This document shows positions 1 through 10,001 of a stretch of DNA of 64,000 nucleotides, piece after piece (position 1 is the stretch's first letter; each line of letters begins with the position of its first letter). This stretch comes from Dendrophyllia cribrosa (taxonomy: Eukaryota > Cnidaria > Anthozoa > Scleractinia > Dendrophylliidae): positions 31,437,643 to 31,501,642 of the forward strand of contig JAJLRJ010000003.1 of assembly GCA_024195265.1 (NCBI GenBank), read 5' to 3'. A program made the position numbers and the translations under genes. The notes beneath the pieces are model-generated. The model saw nothing but the letters and a program-made list of their open reading frames with translations, made no database searches and was not told the origin of the DNA.

Positions 1-370
1 AGCCTTGTGTTTGTAAACAATTTGAGCGCGTAGCATTGCGAACAAAAATCCCTGAAAATAGAATCTTACAGGTTAGTAGTTTAGTTAATACCTGCATATC
101 ATTATTTTATCTATTACAAAAAAAGACACTGGAAGCACAGCTGGTTTCAAACGTTTTATTAAATTTCATTTAGTTACAAGTTAAAGGTTTAATAATTATA
201 TAGGCTACAAGGGGTGCGCTCCTACAAGAAAAATTTAGAGTCCAGTGGAACCGAGTAGTGTCCATATGTCCATAGAACTTGACACTTCGAATGAAACACT
301 CCAGGGTCCCCCAGACGGTACGGGTCATAAACGGCTTGCTATCGAGACATTTTCGATACCAAGCCAATTT

Positions 371-447
371 CAAAGCCGAAAACAGATTGAAAGCCGAACT
401 GAAAACCGAATCGAAAGCCGAAATCGAAACGTAATCAAAAACCGAAG
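371..447 (+). repeat. Irregular GAAAGCCGAA-type short tandem repeat
   Basis: Seven or so imperfect copies of a 9-12 base unit of the type AAAGCCGAA / GAAAACCGAA run through this stretch. A shorter patch with the same flavour (AAAAGCCGAAATCGAG) lies near 2690-2735. Confidence 0.55.
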
Positions 448-2616
448 ATGCATTGCACTTGAGGATAAAGCTTATCCAATCATCACTCCTCGGCCTCTTT
501 GTATTTGGCCGACGATCTAAAAATGTCACGCACGATAAGATGAATTCGATGATTGAAAAATGACCTTATCCTTCAGTGTCACGCAACATACAGCATAATC
601 GCACGCGAGCTCCACGTACCTCGTGCCACGTTGTAGTGTTTAGCCTCGGGCCGATTGATATGGTGCAACGTCAGTTTTGAAAAAGCTGTATCATACGTAT
701 GTGCTTACGAAACAAACGTTTTGTAAGCAAGCACGTCCTTGCTTACGACTCAGTTCCGAGTGTTTCCGAGTGTGCAATTGGAAAACTTCGAAGTCGAATG
801 CGATAGTTTTAAAGAGACGTTGTACCATTTAAATCGACCCCACCTTATCTGGGTTGCTGTACTGTGTCACGCTTCTCCACCACCCTCGCAGATTCTGGGT
901 CATGGTCTCCTCCTGGGGAACTGTTGTCCTGGCGACGAGTTGGAGTGGCTCCCAAAGATGAAGTCCGGCCGGCCAAAGAAATATTATTTTACTATTAAAA
1001 GCTGTTTCAACTAACATTGATTTCTAGCTTATTAACTGACGCGATGGGCGGAAAAACAGTTCAACAATTTTCTTCAGTTCCACAGCTACTCTTTATGCAG
1101 ATGGGGTTCGAATTGCCTTGCTCTATCGCAATGAATGGAAGACCTAGGTTTACTTTTGTCACCAAGAGGATTTTATCATATTTCAAGAGTCTAATGTGGA
1201 AATCATCAACGTTAGTTGAAACCCCTGACTGTCTCTAGTTATTGCTATATAATGTCTACCCTGACTGCTCTTTTACCTAATCAGGTCATCACCTTCAAGT
1301 TTCCTTTTTTGAGGTGCTAAGCGGAAATTCTTGTTTCAACTTTAGCAGAATTATGAAACTATGGCTAGAACTAAAACATGACGTCGAAATTTTCGGTCAT
1401 CATCCTCTGGTTTGATTCATCGGACTCTTCCATCGCCGCAATGGCAGCTACCTCACCTTCATTATGCTCTTTATTTTCCTATGGCGTTCGACGATCTTTG
1501 TTCTTCTTTCTTCGGCCGGCCACTGTACCACGGACGGGCGCAGTCTTTAACAGGCCGCTTGGCGAACGACAAGAGATGACAACAGTATAAAACTGTTGAC
1601 AACTTCTGCAGAACGAAGCAACCGTTATCTGTGGGCTGTCGATGTGAAGACTACCTGCGCCTACCATTTGTAGACGATCTGCGCCTGCGTGGTGCAATGC
1701 AGGGCTTCCTGACAAGAGATTTCTCCCGCGAGGCAAGATTAACAAGAAGACAAACCGATCGTCTAAATGTCAACTATGCCATAGCGACAAAATCCTCCCA
1801 TTTATCTGTTACCTCGTAAAACTATCTTTAGCCTGTGAAGCGTGCGGAAGAGTAATATTGGGTGCGAATTCAGGGACGCACGCGCAGAGGATAGTTGTAT
1901 CCTCCGCACGCCCGTCCCCGAAATATAATCGCGCCTTATATTAATCTTTCGCCTACTACGCAGACTACTAATTCTATGAAAAGCTTATCATCTTGATATT
2001 GATCCTCCGGCGATGGTTTTGCGTCGTAGGTTGGTCTCGAAGGCTGCCAACGTTTACAATTTGTAAACGATCTATCCTAGGGTGTGTGCATTGTCCCATT
2101 TCGTCCCGCAGTAAACCTGCGATAAGGCATTAGCTCTTCACGGGAAGGACCGCTTGATCGCATGTTACTCTGCTTGTATGACTTAAATCCTGTTTACTGA
2201 ACTACGCTGACAAATTGAGTAGTATGCAAATACCTCATCGGAAATTTTCTCTTGAAAGGCGCTAGAATTTCGTAAGATATGCCACGACGTTCAATTGTGT
2301 CGTTTGTCAAAATGTTTTGCAAGTCAAATCCAACTCGATCACAGAGGTAAAAGCAAACCCAAATTTGCGAGGCTAAACAAACTATCTTCCTGTAACCACA
2401 GAAACCACTAAACTTCTAAGGAGTGGCCAAATAAGGTCTCCTCACAACAGTTGAATGGCCTGTAGTCTCTAGTTTCTGAAATTATGTCTTAACTTAAATA
2501 ATGTCTGGTTGAACCTTACGAGTGAAAGCCTCACTTGCCCAGCGCGTGGACTGTCAAGTGAAGTGTAATAGATAAATAATTAAATTGAGTGTAACTAAGC
2601 GGGAGATAGCGCAGAA

Positions 2617-2665
2617 GACGACGATGACGACGATGACCGGACGACGATGACCCGACGACGACGAC
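2617..2665 (+). repeat. GACGAY trinucleotide microsatellite
   Basis: Impure GAC/GAT trinucleotide array, interrupted twice by CCG-containing triplets. Confidence 0.75.
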
Positions 2666-3314
2666 AAATTTTATCCGAAGAAAAGTCGAAAAGCCGAAAT
2701 CGAGTCGAACCTAATTCGAAAAAAGGCCGACCTAACCGTATTACCCGCTAAGAAACCCAAAAAAATGGGAGGGGGAGGGAAAAAAACCACACCAACCCTG
2801 GGGTTCCCATTAGTTTATCTAATTACAACTACGTTGAATCGAATTAGAAGTCCGGGGACTTCTGGCCGAACGTGTGTGCATGAGGTATGTTTTGAAAGGT
2901 TCATCCAGAGATCTATTTACCCACCAAACCCAACCCATAAAGAATATTACTGACCAATGAGGCATCTCTTATTAGAATTTTTTCTCGGAGATGTATGTCC
3001 TGTGCTGACTTGAACCTGCTCCAATGGAACGGTGGAGGAAGGTGGTCTGGTCTCATCCGCCGGAAGGCTGAACATTAGTTGTCCTGTGGTTGAGAACTGG
3101 CAGCTGAAATGGTTCAATAAAACATTTTGCGAAGGATTCCCTGAGGAAAAATGAAAATAAGATTTAAAAATTGAAGAATGGTATAACTTACAAACTCGAA
3201 CACAGGGTGCAATAAAAGTTTGCGCGCAATAATGTTGCACAGGTATGTGTCCATGCACAATGACAAGAGAGCTACATGAAACCGTTTTAAAAGTAAACAC
3301 ATGCTTCTGAGCGG

Positions 3315-3415
3315 TTTTAAAATACCCGGCCACTGACATATCCCTAAACGTTTGGTAGAACGAGGCACACGAAAACAAAAGAAAGCATTCATATTCAATG
3401 ACATGCAAGGCCAAG
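3315..3415 (+). repeat. Dispersed short repeat, copy related to 40031-40145
   Basis: Shares the segments AATACCCGGCCACT, CATATCCCTAAACG, GAACGA.GCA and TTCAATGA.ATGCAA in the same order with 40031-40145. The second copy shows that this is a small foldback element; here the right end has diverged. Confidence 0.55.
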
Positions 3416-4065
3416 GGGGAGAAGAGAGGACACCACACACCCCCGTTAAGGTTTTTCTTCGATTTTCTTCAAGAACATTTATTGTTAGCACATGCCATTT
3501 TCTTCGTTTATCCTTGAGACACATTTTGGTAAGGTTGAGACAATCGGTTGCTATGGTGACGAGATATGACATAATTTGCACAATTATAATAGAAATTAGA
3601 ATATCAATACGTGTTTCACATTTTTCCGGTGAAAAAAAAACATAAAACGCAACCAAAAGCAGCAAATTGTTAATTCTGTCATATTTTACAGCTCGAGCAA
3701 AAAAGTACTTTTCCCCATAAATTTGATCTTTTAGTAAAATGCAAGATGATGACAAATTGCCAGCAGCGCCGTAAACTATATTGTTTACTTTATCTGGTAC
3801 AGCACATCACTAAGGATGCCTGTAGGTGCCATCCGACATCCGAGTTGCGGACATTAAGGTCTTCGAAAGTAACGACTTTAAAATCCAGGACAGTACCCGA
3901 CAGTATATTTTTAGATCATTACCCTCTGCTGGAAGGAACTCTGTAGTTTTTAGTGATTTTAAAACTCAGGTGAGGAAGTATCTGATAAATAGGGCTAATG
4001 TACGTTTAATTTTTATATATTGTTAAAAGTAGATTATTTTTAACTTTTGTCAGCAGCATCCCTAA

Positions 4066-4215
4066 CACTCTTAAACTCCAATTGTTATTTTAAGAACCAA
4101 ATTGTTAAAACAAATCGACAGGTAAGAACTCTTTTGTTGATTTAATTTTAAGTTCTTACCTGTCGATTTGTTTTAACAATTTGGTTCTTAAAATAACAAT
4201 TCGAGTTTAAGAGTG
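4066..4215. mobile_element. 150-bp foldback MITE with TAA duplication
   Basis: Two ~62-base arms that are almost perfect reverse complements (start CACTCTTAAACT, end AGTTTAAGAGTG) around a ~22-base loop. TAA flanks both ends (4063-4065 and 4216-4218). A 3-bp TWA duplication would fit PIF/Harbinger-type elements, but there is no coding capacity to confirm this. Confidence 0.75.
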
Positions 4216-4317
4216 TAATATTGTACATAGCTAAAGTTTTTTACTATTATTATATTTTAAATATTAATGTACATTTTACAGATGAATGGCCACCTCTCAG
4301 TGGAAATACTGTAATAG

Positions 4318-4319
<2 letters not shown>

Positions 4320-4358
<39 letters not shown>
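4320..4358 (+). repeat. (ATT)n microsatellite
   Basis: About 13 uninterrupted ATT triplets. Confidence 0.9.
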
Positions 4359-4360
<2 letters not shown>

Positions 4361-6016
4361 AATCCGATATCCAAGTTGTGATGATACAGTTGCCTCTCGT
4401 TGATTCCGGTCACTGTAGGTGTTGGCGCGAGGACTTCCTGCGCGAACGCGATGCGAAGTCAACGCAACTCTTTCTCTATTTTACATACCTTGTTGTTTAA
4501 ATAGATAGTTGACGACGAAACGTTTCTCTCAAACTGTTTAACACTTCGTGAATAGCTCCGGTGTATGTTAACTTGTCTTTAAATAATAATTATATTTTTT
4601 GACAACAACTTGGTCAAAATGTTGCACACGAATGTTACAAAATTTCTACGGATCAGTTGATTCAGACAAAATAAAACAAACATTCGTTTTTAGAATTGAC
4701 ATCATACATTTGGCAGAAGAACAAGGCTTACCTTTTTATATTCATCATCATGAACTCGACACAGCCAAGACCCAGCTAACAACATGTTGTTTTCATCAAC
4801 GCCGGTCGCGTGTGTGAATTCGTCGGGACACATTTTAATATTAACGTGCTCGTCTTGTTTTGGAAATGTCCCGTTTCCACTGGCAATCACACACTACAAA
4901 ACAAGAAACAAAGTTCAGTTTATGGCTTTAAAATGAAAATTGTAAAAGAAAGACTATTTAACGACGAAATGACGAAATTTCCTGTCGCATGTTGTCTCAA
5001 CATACTGCAACGAAAGACGCACAATGTGAAGTAAATTGAAGTATTATTTCCTTACCTTTACCATTAATATTTCTATTTGCTAAAATATCTCCTTGAGTCC
5101 CGGCCTTGAGTGGTCTTCAGACGGACTGCTGTAACAGTGTAGTTAAGCGTATAATAAGGGCTAGATAAACTCATTCGAACTTTTCCGTTTTCGCAATATG
5201 TCTTTACTCTCGCGTTCTTCGCCGACTGAATGAACTCATGTTTTGAACGTGGCGCCAAGCAACCACGGGATTGAAATGGTGATCCCTGATTGGCTTATTT
5301 CATTTATGAAAGGCTTCCCATTGCACGTGTCAATGTAGCGGGAAACAAAGGTTGTTTACCATTGGCTGCGGCCGCACCAGAATAGTAATAACCAGGTTAA
5401 TATTTGCAATTAATTGATTAAAATTAGCTGGTTTAACAAAATTCCTGATGCGGCCGCGTATTTTTGGCGTTCACCGAATTTAAACCGTATTCGGCGGTTT
5501 CCATGGAAATTTATTAAAGAACAAGTGATTTTTTTAACCGGGTTTTTTTCAAACCACTTCGCTAGGTGGTTTAGTGCAGGTTAACTTTACCGATCTGTCA
5601 ATCATCTCCACTAACGCGGTAATTTTTTACTTCTTGTTGAATTAGAGAAAAGAAAACCTTCGTGTGTTTATGTTCTCCACAAAACATATAACTGAATTTG
5701 ATCATTTGATGATGTTGTTTTTTAGGCCGAATACCAAAAAGTAAAATGCACGTGCAGAGGCCATGCTTTCGCTCATTAATCCTATTGTTTTGTGCCGCTC
5801 TCGCTGCTTTTGACGTCGTGGCTGCTTTGGTAGGCTTATTTCGTTCTTCGTTCCCATCAGATGAATAGAAACTTAACAATGTTACAAAAAGAATAAAGAA
5901 TAAAGCAAACAAGAAGCTGTACACAGCTTGAACTCGTGGCGTTTTTAAATTATTGCAGCATTGTTTCCCGAGTGTTTTGAGTGCTTTTACGGAGAAACAG
6001 AAGCTTAAAATTATGT
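4359..6016. other. Gene-free stretch
   Basis: No supported gene. A minus-strand frame at 5598-5924 begins with a hydrophobic run but has no ATG in frame. Two NotI-type GCGGCCGC sites at about 5368 and 5451 flank a short AT-rich segment. Confidence 0.5.
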
Positions 6017-6393
6017 CTAATCAAAGGCTCCTAAGAGCCAACCCGTGTAGAAGAAATGCGAACGCGTAACGCAATATTGCCGTAAGCTTACGTTACCACA
6101 CTGACACGGTTCGATATATTTTTCTTTTTTTTTAAAAATTAAACGTAAGGATTTTTGACGAACGGGAAAAAAAAAAAACCGGAACATCACTTTCATAATG
6201 TCCAGTCCGAAGAAAAAAAAAAAACAGGACAAAAAAAAAAAAAAGAAAAAAGAAATCTCGAGCGTGACTTGAACTCGGGCAAAACATCTATCCACTGCGC
6301 TATCGAAGAACATTTAGTCGGTAAGGTCTAAATTTTATTATTTTAAGGTAGATACGCATCAAAACGCGTGTCTCGGTTGAAAAATCCTTTTAA
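6017..6393 (-). repeat. tRNA-containing dispersed repeat, copy 1
   Basis: Matches 42012-42345 over most of its length, including GACACGGTTCGATAT, AAATTAAACGTAAGGA, ATAATGTCCAG and GATACGCATCAAAA. On the minus strand the part at about 6250-6310 is tRNA-like, with an A-box-like TAGCGCAGTGG and a B-box-like GAGTTCAAGTC, and poly-A/T rich segments follow it. This suggests a SINE-type retroposon with a Pol III promoter. The copy is split by the TTAA element at 6394-8664 and resumes at 8669. Confidence 0.6.
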
Positions 6394-6849
6394 GGTGGCT
6401 CGATATAGTTTTTTTTGGCGCGCGCAGATTGGGTTCTAATTTACCCGCGGGACTTTTAAAAATTTGAGTCATGCAAGAAAAAAGATAAACAAACATGGCC
6501 GCAACACTCCTTTCGCAATTTTATTTTTGCGCCGGCCTGGTTGACTGTGTTTTTCGCGTGTATGCAAGCTAGGTTTACATTCTTCTTTCTTTTGGTGGTA
6601 ATGTGATTTACCGGGAAAAAGAAAACAGGGCGGTTAAAGTTCCCTGACAAGAATGCAGTGAAAAATGGTTTCGCGATCGACAACTCAGCCCCCGCATCGA
6701 CGCAATTTTCCTCTGAATACGAGAGAGTTATTTTGGGCTGTTTTTAGGGGCAGTGTATTTTCTTAATCTAAACTCTATTAAAAGAGTAATGCAGAATGTG
6801 TTGGGAAAGACAGTTCATCTTCTAATAAAAACAAACAGCAATAGAGCGT

Positions 6850-7979
6850 GTGCGCGACAAAGTTCCAACCCACTGTATGACATTTGTGGTCGATTCTCGT
6901 CATCAATTAGATAAGAAAATGCACAAAAAAGGGTTATCCAGCTACGAACCACCAGAGGAAATAAAAAGCAAAAAGGAAGCAGACGTTGTATGGCTTTTAA
7001 TGAAGCAGCAAATCAGAAATACTCAAAGGAGAAAATTAGGAAATCTTCGATCTGGCGTTCAAGAAAAGACAACAACACGGCTACAGTGATTATCAATTTG
7101 TAGTTTTTGACACGGAGACAACTTCTTTAGATAAAATAGCAGCTATAACTAAACAGGTAAACACTTACAATTACTATGTGCATTTTCCCAAAATGCAATA
7201 TCAGCTACTACGCTTCTCAGTCGATTTATCAAACTGTCAGTGGAATCGATAAATGGCCAGAAAACTTTGCTCAAAGAAAACGTTCCAGTGCATACTGTTC
7301 ATCTGAGCGATTTCACCACTTTTCTCTCCAGTAATGCTATCGCAAATTGCCACAGTGTTTTGATCGGCCACAATTATTTTGTTTTGACACTCCCACATTG
7401 CTACGCTGTCTTAGGCTCTCTCCTCCGCAGAGGCTCCTATCAGTTAGGCATGAGTTCAAAGAAACACTTTCATCCATGAAAAATTCTATTCGCCGACAGT
7501 CTTCACCTATAGTTGTCAAAACACCCGAATCGCTCAATCCGGGAGGAAAGCCCTGTAGAAGCAATCTTCCATCGGTTTTAAAATCTGTTTTTAATGAAGA
7601 ACTTTTTAGCACATGATGCTTTGGAAGATGTCTTTGCTCTCCATCGCGTATTTATTATTATTTCAATCCCCGTCGTTGTAAACAACGGCAATGTAAATCC
7701 CGCCTCCTTCGCTTTCGAAGACATGGTATTTTTAGACGAACGCTTCCAGCATGGCAATTTGAGGGATAACATCTTTTCTCAGAGTAATAATGGGCTGGTA
7801 AAGCAAAGCCTCCTACAAAAAATTGCAGAAAGTGGCCTGTCCTACCAGGACTTACAGCGTCTCTAGAGAGGCTCGCAATTTTGAGCAGAGCGCCGACAGC
7901 AGCGATTCCATCCACACCACGAGGAACAAAGCATCCAGCGATTTTAGCCAGAATTGTTAATCATTTCGAAGGCAAGTAA
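6850..7979 (+). pseudogene. DEDD-family (DnaQ/TREX-like) 3'-5' exonuclease pseudogene
   Basis: Fragments of one exonuclease can be read in order but in different frames. ExoI-like: VVFDTETTSLDK at about 7104-7139. ExoII-like: LIGHN at about 7361-7375, then FDTPTLL one frame over. ExoIII-like: HDALEDVFAL at about 7612-7641. A tail with IAESGLSYQDL follows and then, in another frame, LAILSRAPTAAIPSTPRG to a stop near 7978. Four acidic catalytic residues in the order D, E, D, D with a final His-x4-Asp is the known family signature. At least three frameshifts break it, so it is not functional here. The family is familiar to me as multi-copy in cnidarian genomes; that part is recollection. Intron positions are unclear. 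Confidence 0.6.
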
Positions 7980-8497
7980 TGTACCAGCCATTACTAGACA
8001 CGATTCATCCAAAAGATAACAGTTTCTATCTCACAAAAAGCTGCACAGCGCGAAAGAGATTTGTCTATAAATGAATAAACAAGAATAACATCCGCAAATC
8101 GACCACAAAATCCGCGTGGAGGAGTGGCGTGACAACTGCCACGCATGCGTAATTGCCGATCTTGTCGTGTCAAAATTTTCAGAAATTTGAAACTTTCGAA
8201 GTCCACACTTCCGCTTCCGCTCGGTAAATTTTTTTCATTTTTTGCATGTTGACTTCGTTCTATCCAAAGTGCGTTTTACGCGATTTTCAAAAAATTCTGT
8301 CAACAGAGAAAAAAATTACCAACGAATTCTAAAAAACGCGTTTTTTCTTTAAAATTTCTGACAGATTTTTTTTAAAGTTGGTACTCGGGTAGAACACAGG
8401 GGTCGAAGGCCGTATGCAAAATTTAAACAGAATTCACCGTGGAATTTTAAAGATAATTGAAGATATGTCTGTTTTGAGGCCCTACTTAAAAGCCCAA

Positions 8498-8519
8498 TGG
8501 CGTTGCCATGGCAACGCCA
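8498..8519. promoter_or_regulatory. Perfect 22-bp palindrome containing an RFX X-box
   Basis: A perfect palindrome centred on GTTGCCATGGCAAC (8502-8515), which matches the established RFX X-box consensus (GTNRCC then RGYAAC). It lies inside the TTAA element, about 150 bp from its right end. Binding is inferred only. Confidence 0.5.
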
Positions 8520-8668
8520 ACCTCGATTCATGTATGGCAAATTAATACTGTAATATTATCTTGATTTCGGGGTAAAATGTGATGACGATCCGCAAAGTAT
8601 AACTCTAATTGTTTTGCCTCCAAATATACTATACAGGGAAACCAAAATACTATATCGAGCCACCTTAA

Positions 8669-9549
8669 ATAGATTTTAACGTTGCACTTGTCGTCGACAT
8701 AAACTAAAATATGCATGCATAAATTTTCATGCGCTAATGTCACACGAAAAACAAACAAGAAAAGTCATGATCAAAGGCGGATTTACAACTCGTGTGCTTC
8801 GCCACGAGCAATGATAACATGATCTCTCACGTTCAAAGTTCAACCTTCTGCAGTGCGGCCGCTCAGAAAAATGAACTCGGTTACTTCATTACAAACACCT
8901 TTTCGAATAAGTAAGGCTTGAGGGAATAGGTTTCAATACAAAAATTAGCGAAAGTCAATAAACGACGTTTCGACATCTTCGGGATGTCATGATTGTCAAC
9001 AAGAGAACATAACGGGAAGCTTTTAGCTTTATGTTCTCTTGTTGTCAAGTAAAAAGGTTGTTCTTGGTGTTGCGGATGGTGTGATCACCAAATGGCGTAA
9101 AACAAAAGACTCAAAAGACACTGAACAATACCCACACCACAACACAAAAGCTAACCAACAATGACTTTCGCAACACCAAAAAACACCCAGTAAAATGTGT
9201 AGGTTAGTTCTTGCATTATAAATAGATCTACAATTATGCGCGTAAGGTGACAAAATGCATTAAGTGACAAGAAAAAGTGACTAATAGGAAACTAGCTGCA
9301 TTTGGAGTCCTTTGATGAATAAACCAAAGTTATGTCTAGTCTTTAATGTCTTAGCGTGATAATACAAATGCGCATTGTTTGATTGAAATAAGAGAGAACT
9401 GGACACGGTTATGCGCTAAAGGTTAACTTTCATATGTCGTCAGTGGATCTGTTCCTGAAGTGAAAATATATTTTCTTGTTATTGCAATTAAGGATTGATA
9501 TTTTAACGTGAAATTTGTTTGCATGAAAACCAGAAGGCAACTAACGTGG
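8669..9549. other. Gene-free stretch with a small MITE
   Basis: The first bases continue the tRNA-containing repeat. A short hairpin occurs near 8999-9046 (AGAGAACATAA with its reverse complement). The MITE at 9061-9183 follows. No gene is seen. Confidence 0.55.
9061..9183. mobile_element. ~120-bp MITE (TTCTTGGTGTTGCG termini), copy 1
   Basis: Inverted termini TTCTTGGTGTTGCG and CGCAACACCAAA bracket a ~95-base core. The core matches 26171-26284 in reverse orientation (ATCACCAAATGGCGTAAAAC, AATACCCACACCACAACACA). Confidence 0.75.
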
Positions 9550-9837
9550 TGTTAGGAATTGCCTCCAAAGCTGAATGATAATCTAACACACTCACAGAAA
9601 TCCCGATTCACTTGTTTTATTTCTTTCTCCCCGTCTCTTCTTGACTCTCACAGTACATTACAATCTCTTCTCAATTTCTCCTTTCTATTGTTCTTTGTAC
9701 TTTCAGTTCCAAAGTTCAAGGCTATCAGGTTCCAACGTCACTTAACACTTCTTTTAAATCACGTCTCTTAATCAAATAAAGCTTAAAATAATGTTTACAA
9801 AGATAATGGTAATAAAAACACCGCACAATTTCCGACA
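9550..9837 (-). repeat. 3' LTR of the BEL/Pao element
   Basis: 288 bp, TG...CA termini, same sequence as 15354-15641. Confidence 0.93.
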
Positions 9838-9847
9838 CCCTCCCCCC
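9838..9847 (-). other. Polypurine tract
   Basis: On the minus strand the ten bases GGGGGGAGGG directly precede the 3' LTR, the expected position and composition for the plus-strand primer. A 9-bp inverted repeat (CATATGTCT / AGACATATG, 9847-9873) sits next to it. Confidence 0.8.
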
Positions 9848-10001
9848 ATATGTCTACATTTAGGAGACATATGTTACATTTATCTCTAGAAACTGAATTA
9901 AAATTAAACGTTCTTGTATTAAAGTAAAAACCGATAAAAAGAAAGAATAGATCAATGCTCAAACTCTACACAGAGTCGTCTTAAATTCAAGTGTTCAATG
10001 T

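Larger units (their letters stand above)
1..4065. other. Gene-free stretch
   Basis: I see no convincing gene here on either strand. Open frames are short and lack recognisable motifs; the longest (minus strand, about 3114-3755) overlaps a repeat that recurs near 40031-40145. The stretch holds short-period repeats (371-447 and 2617-2665), AT-rich spacer and one copy of that dispersed repeat. Confidence 0.6.
6394..8664 (+). mobile_element. TIR element with TTAA target duplications carrying an exonuclease pseudogene
   Basis: The ends are inverted repeats (GGTGGCTCGATATAGT at the left; its reverse complement ACTATATCGAGCCACC at the right), flanked on both sides by TTAA (6390-6393, 8665-8668). 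The insertion interrupts the repeat copied at 42012-42345, where the unoccupied sequence reads CCTTTTAGATCGAATTTAATG, so the boundaries are independently supported. TTAA duplications are typical of piggyBac and Kolobok superfamilies. No DDE transposase is recognisable; the only coding relic is a DEDD exonuclease (6850-7979). It is likely a non-autonomous or decayed copy. Confidence 0.8.

Noticed and set aside
2617..2665. CRISPR-like array
   Set aside because: Simple trinucleotide repeat without spacers; the organism is a eukaryote.
3114..3755. 213-codon minus-strand open frame
   Set aside because: Overlaps a dispersed repeat (3315-3415), has no recognisable domain and a composition like translated AT-rich DNA.
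5598..5924. Minus-strand frame starting with a hydrophobic, signal-like run
   Set aside because: No ATG in frame; the apparent start codon is GTG and no splice acceptor is convincing.
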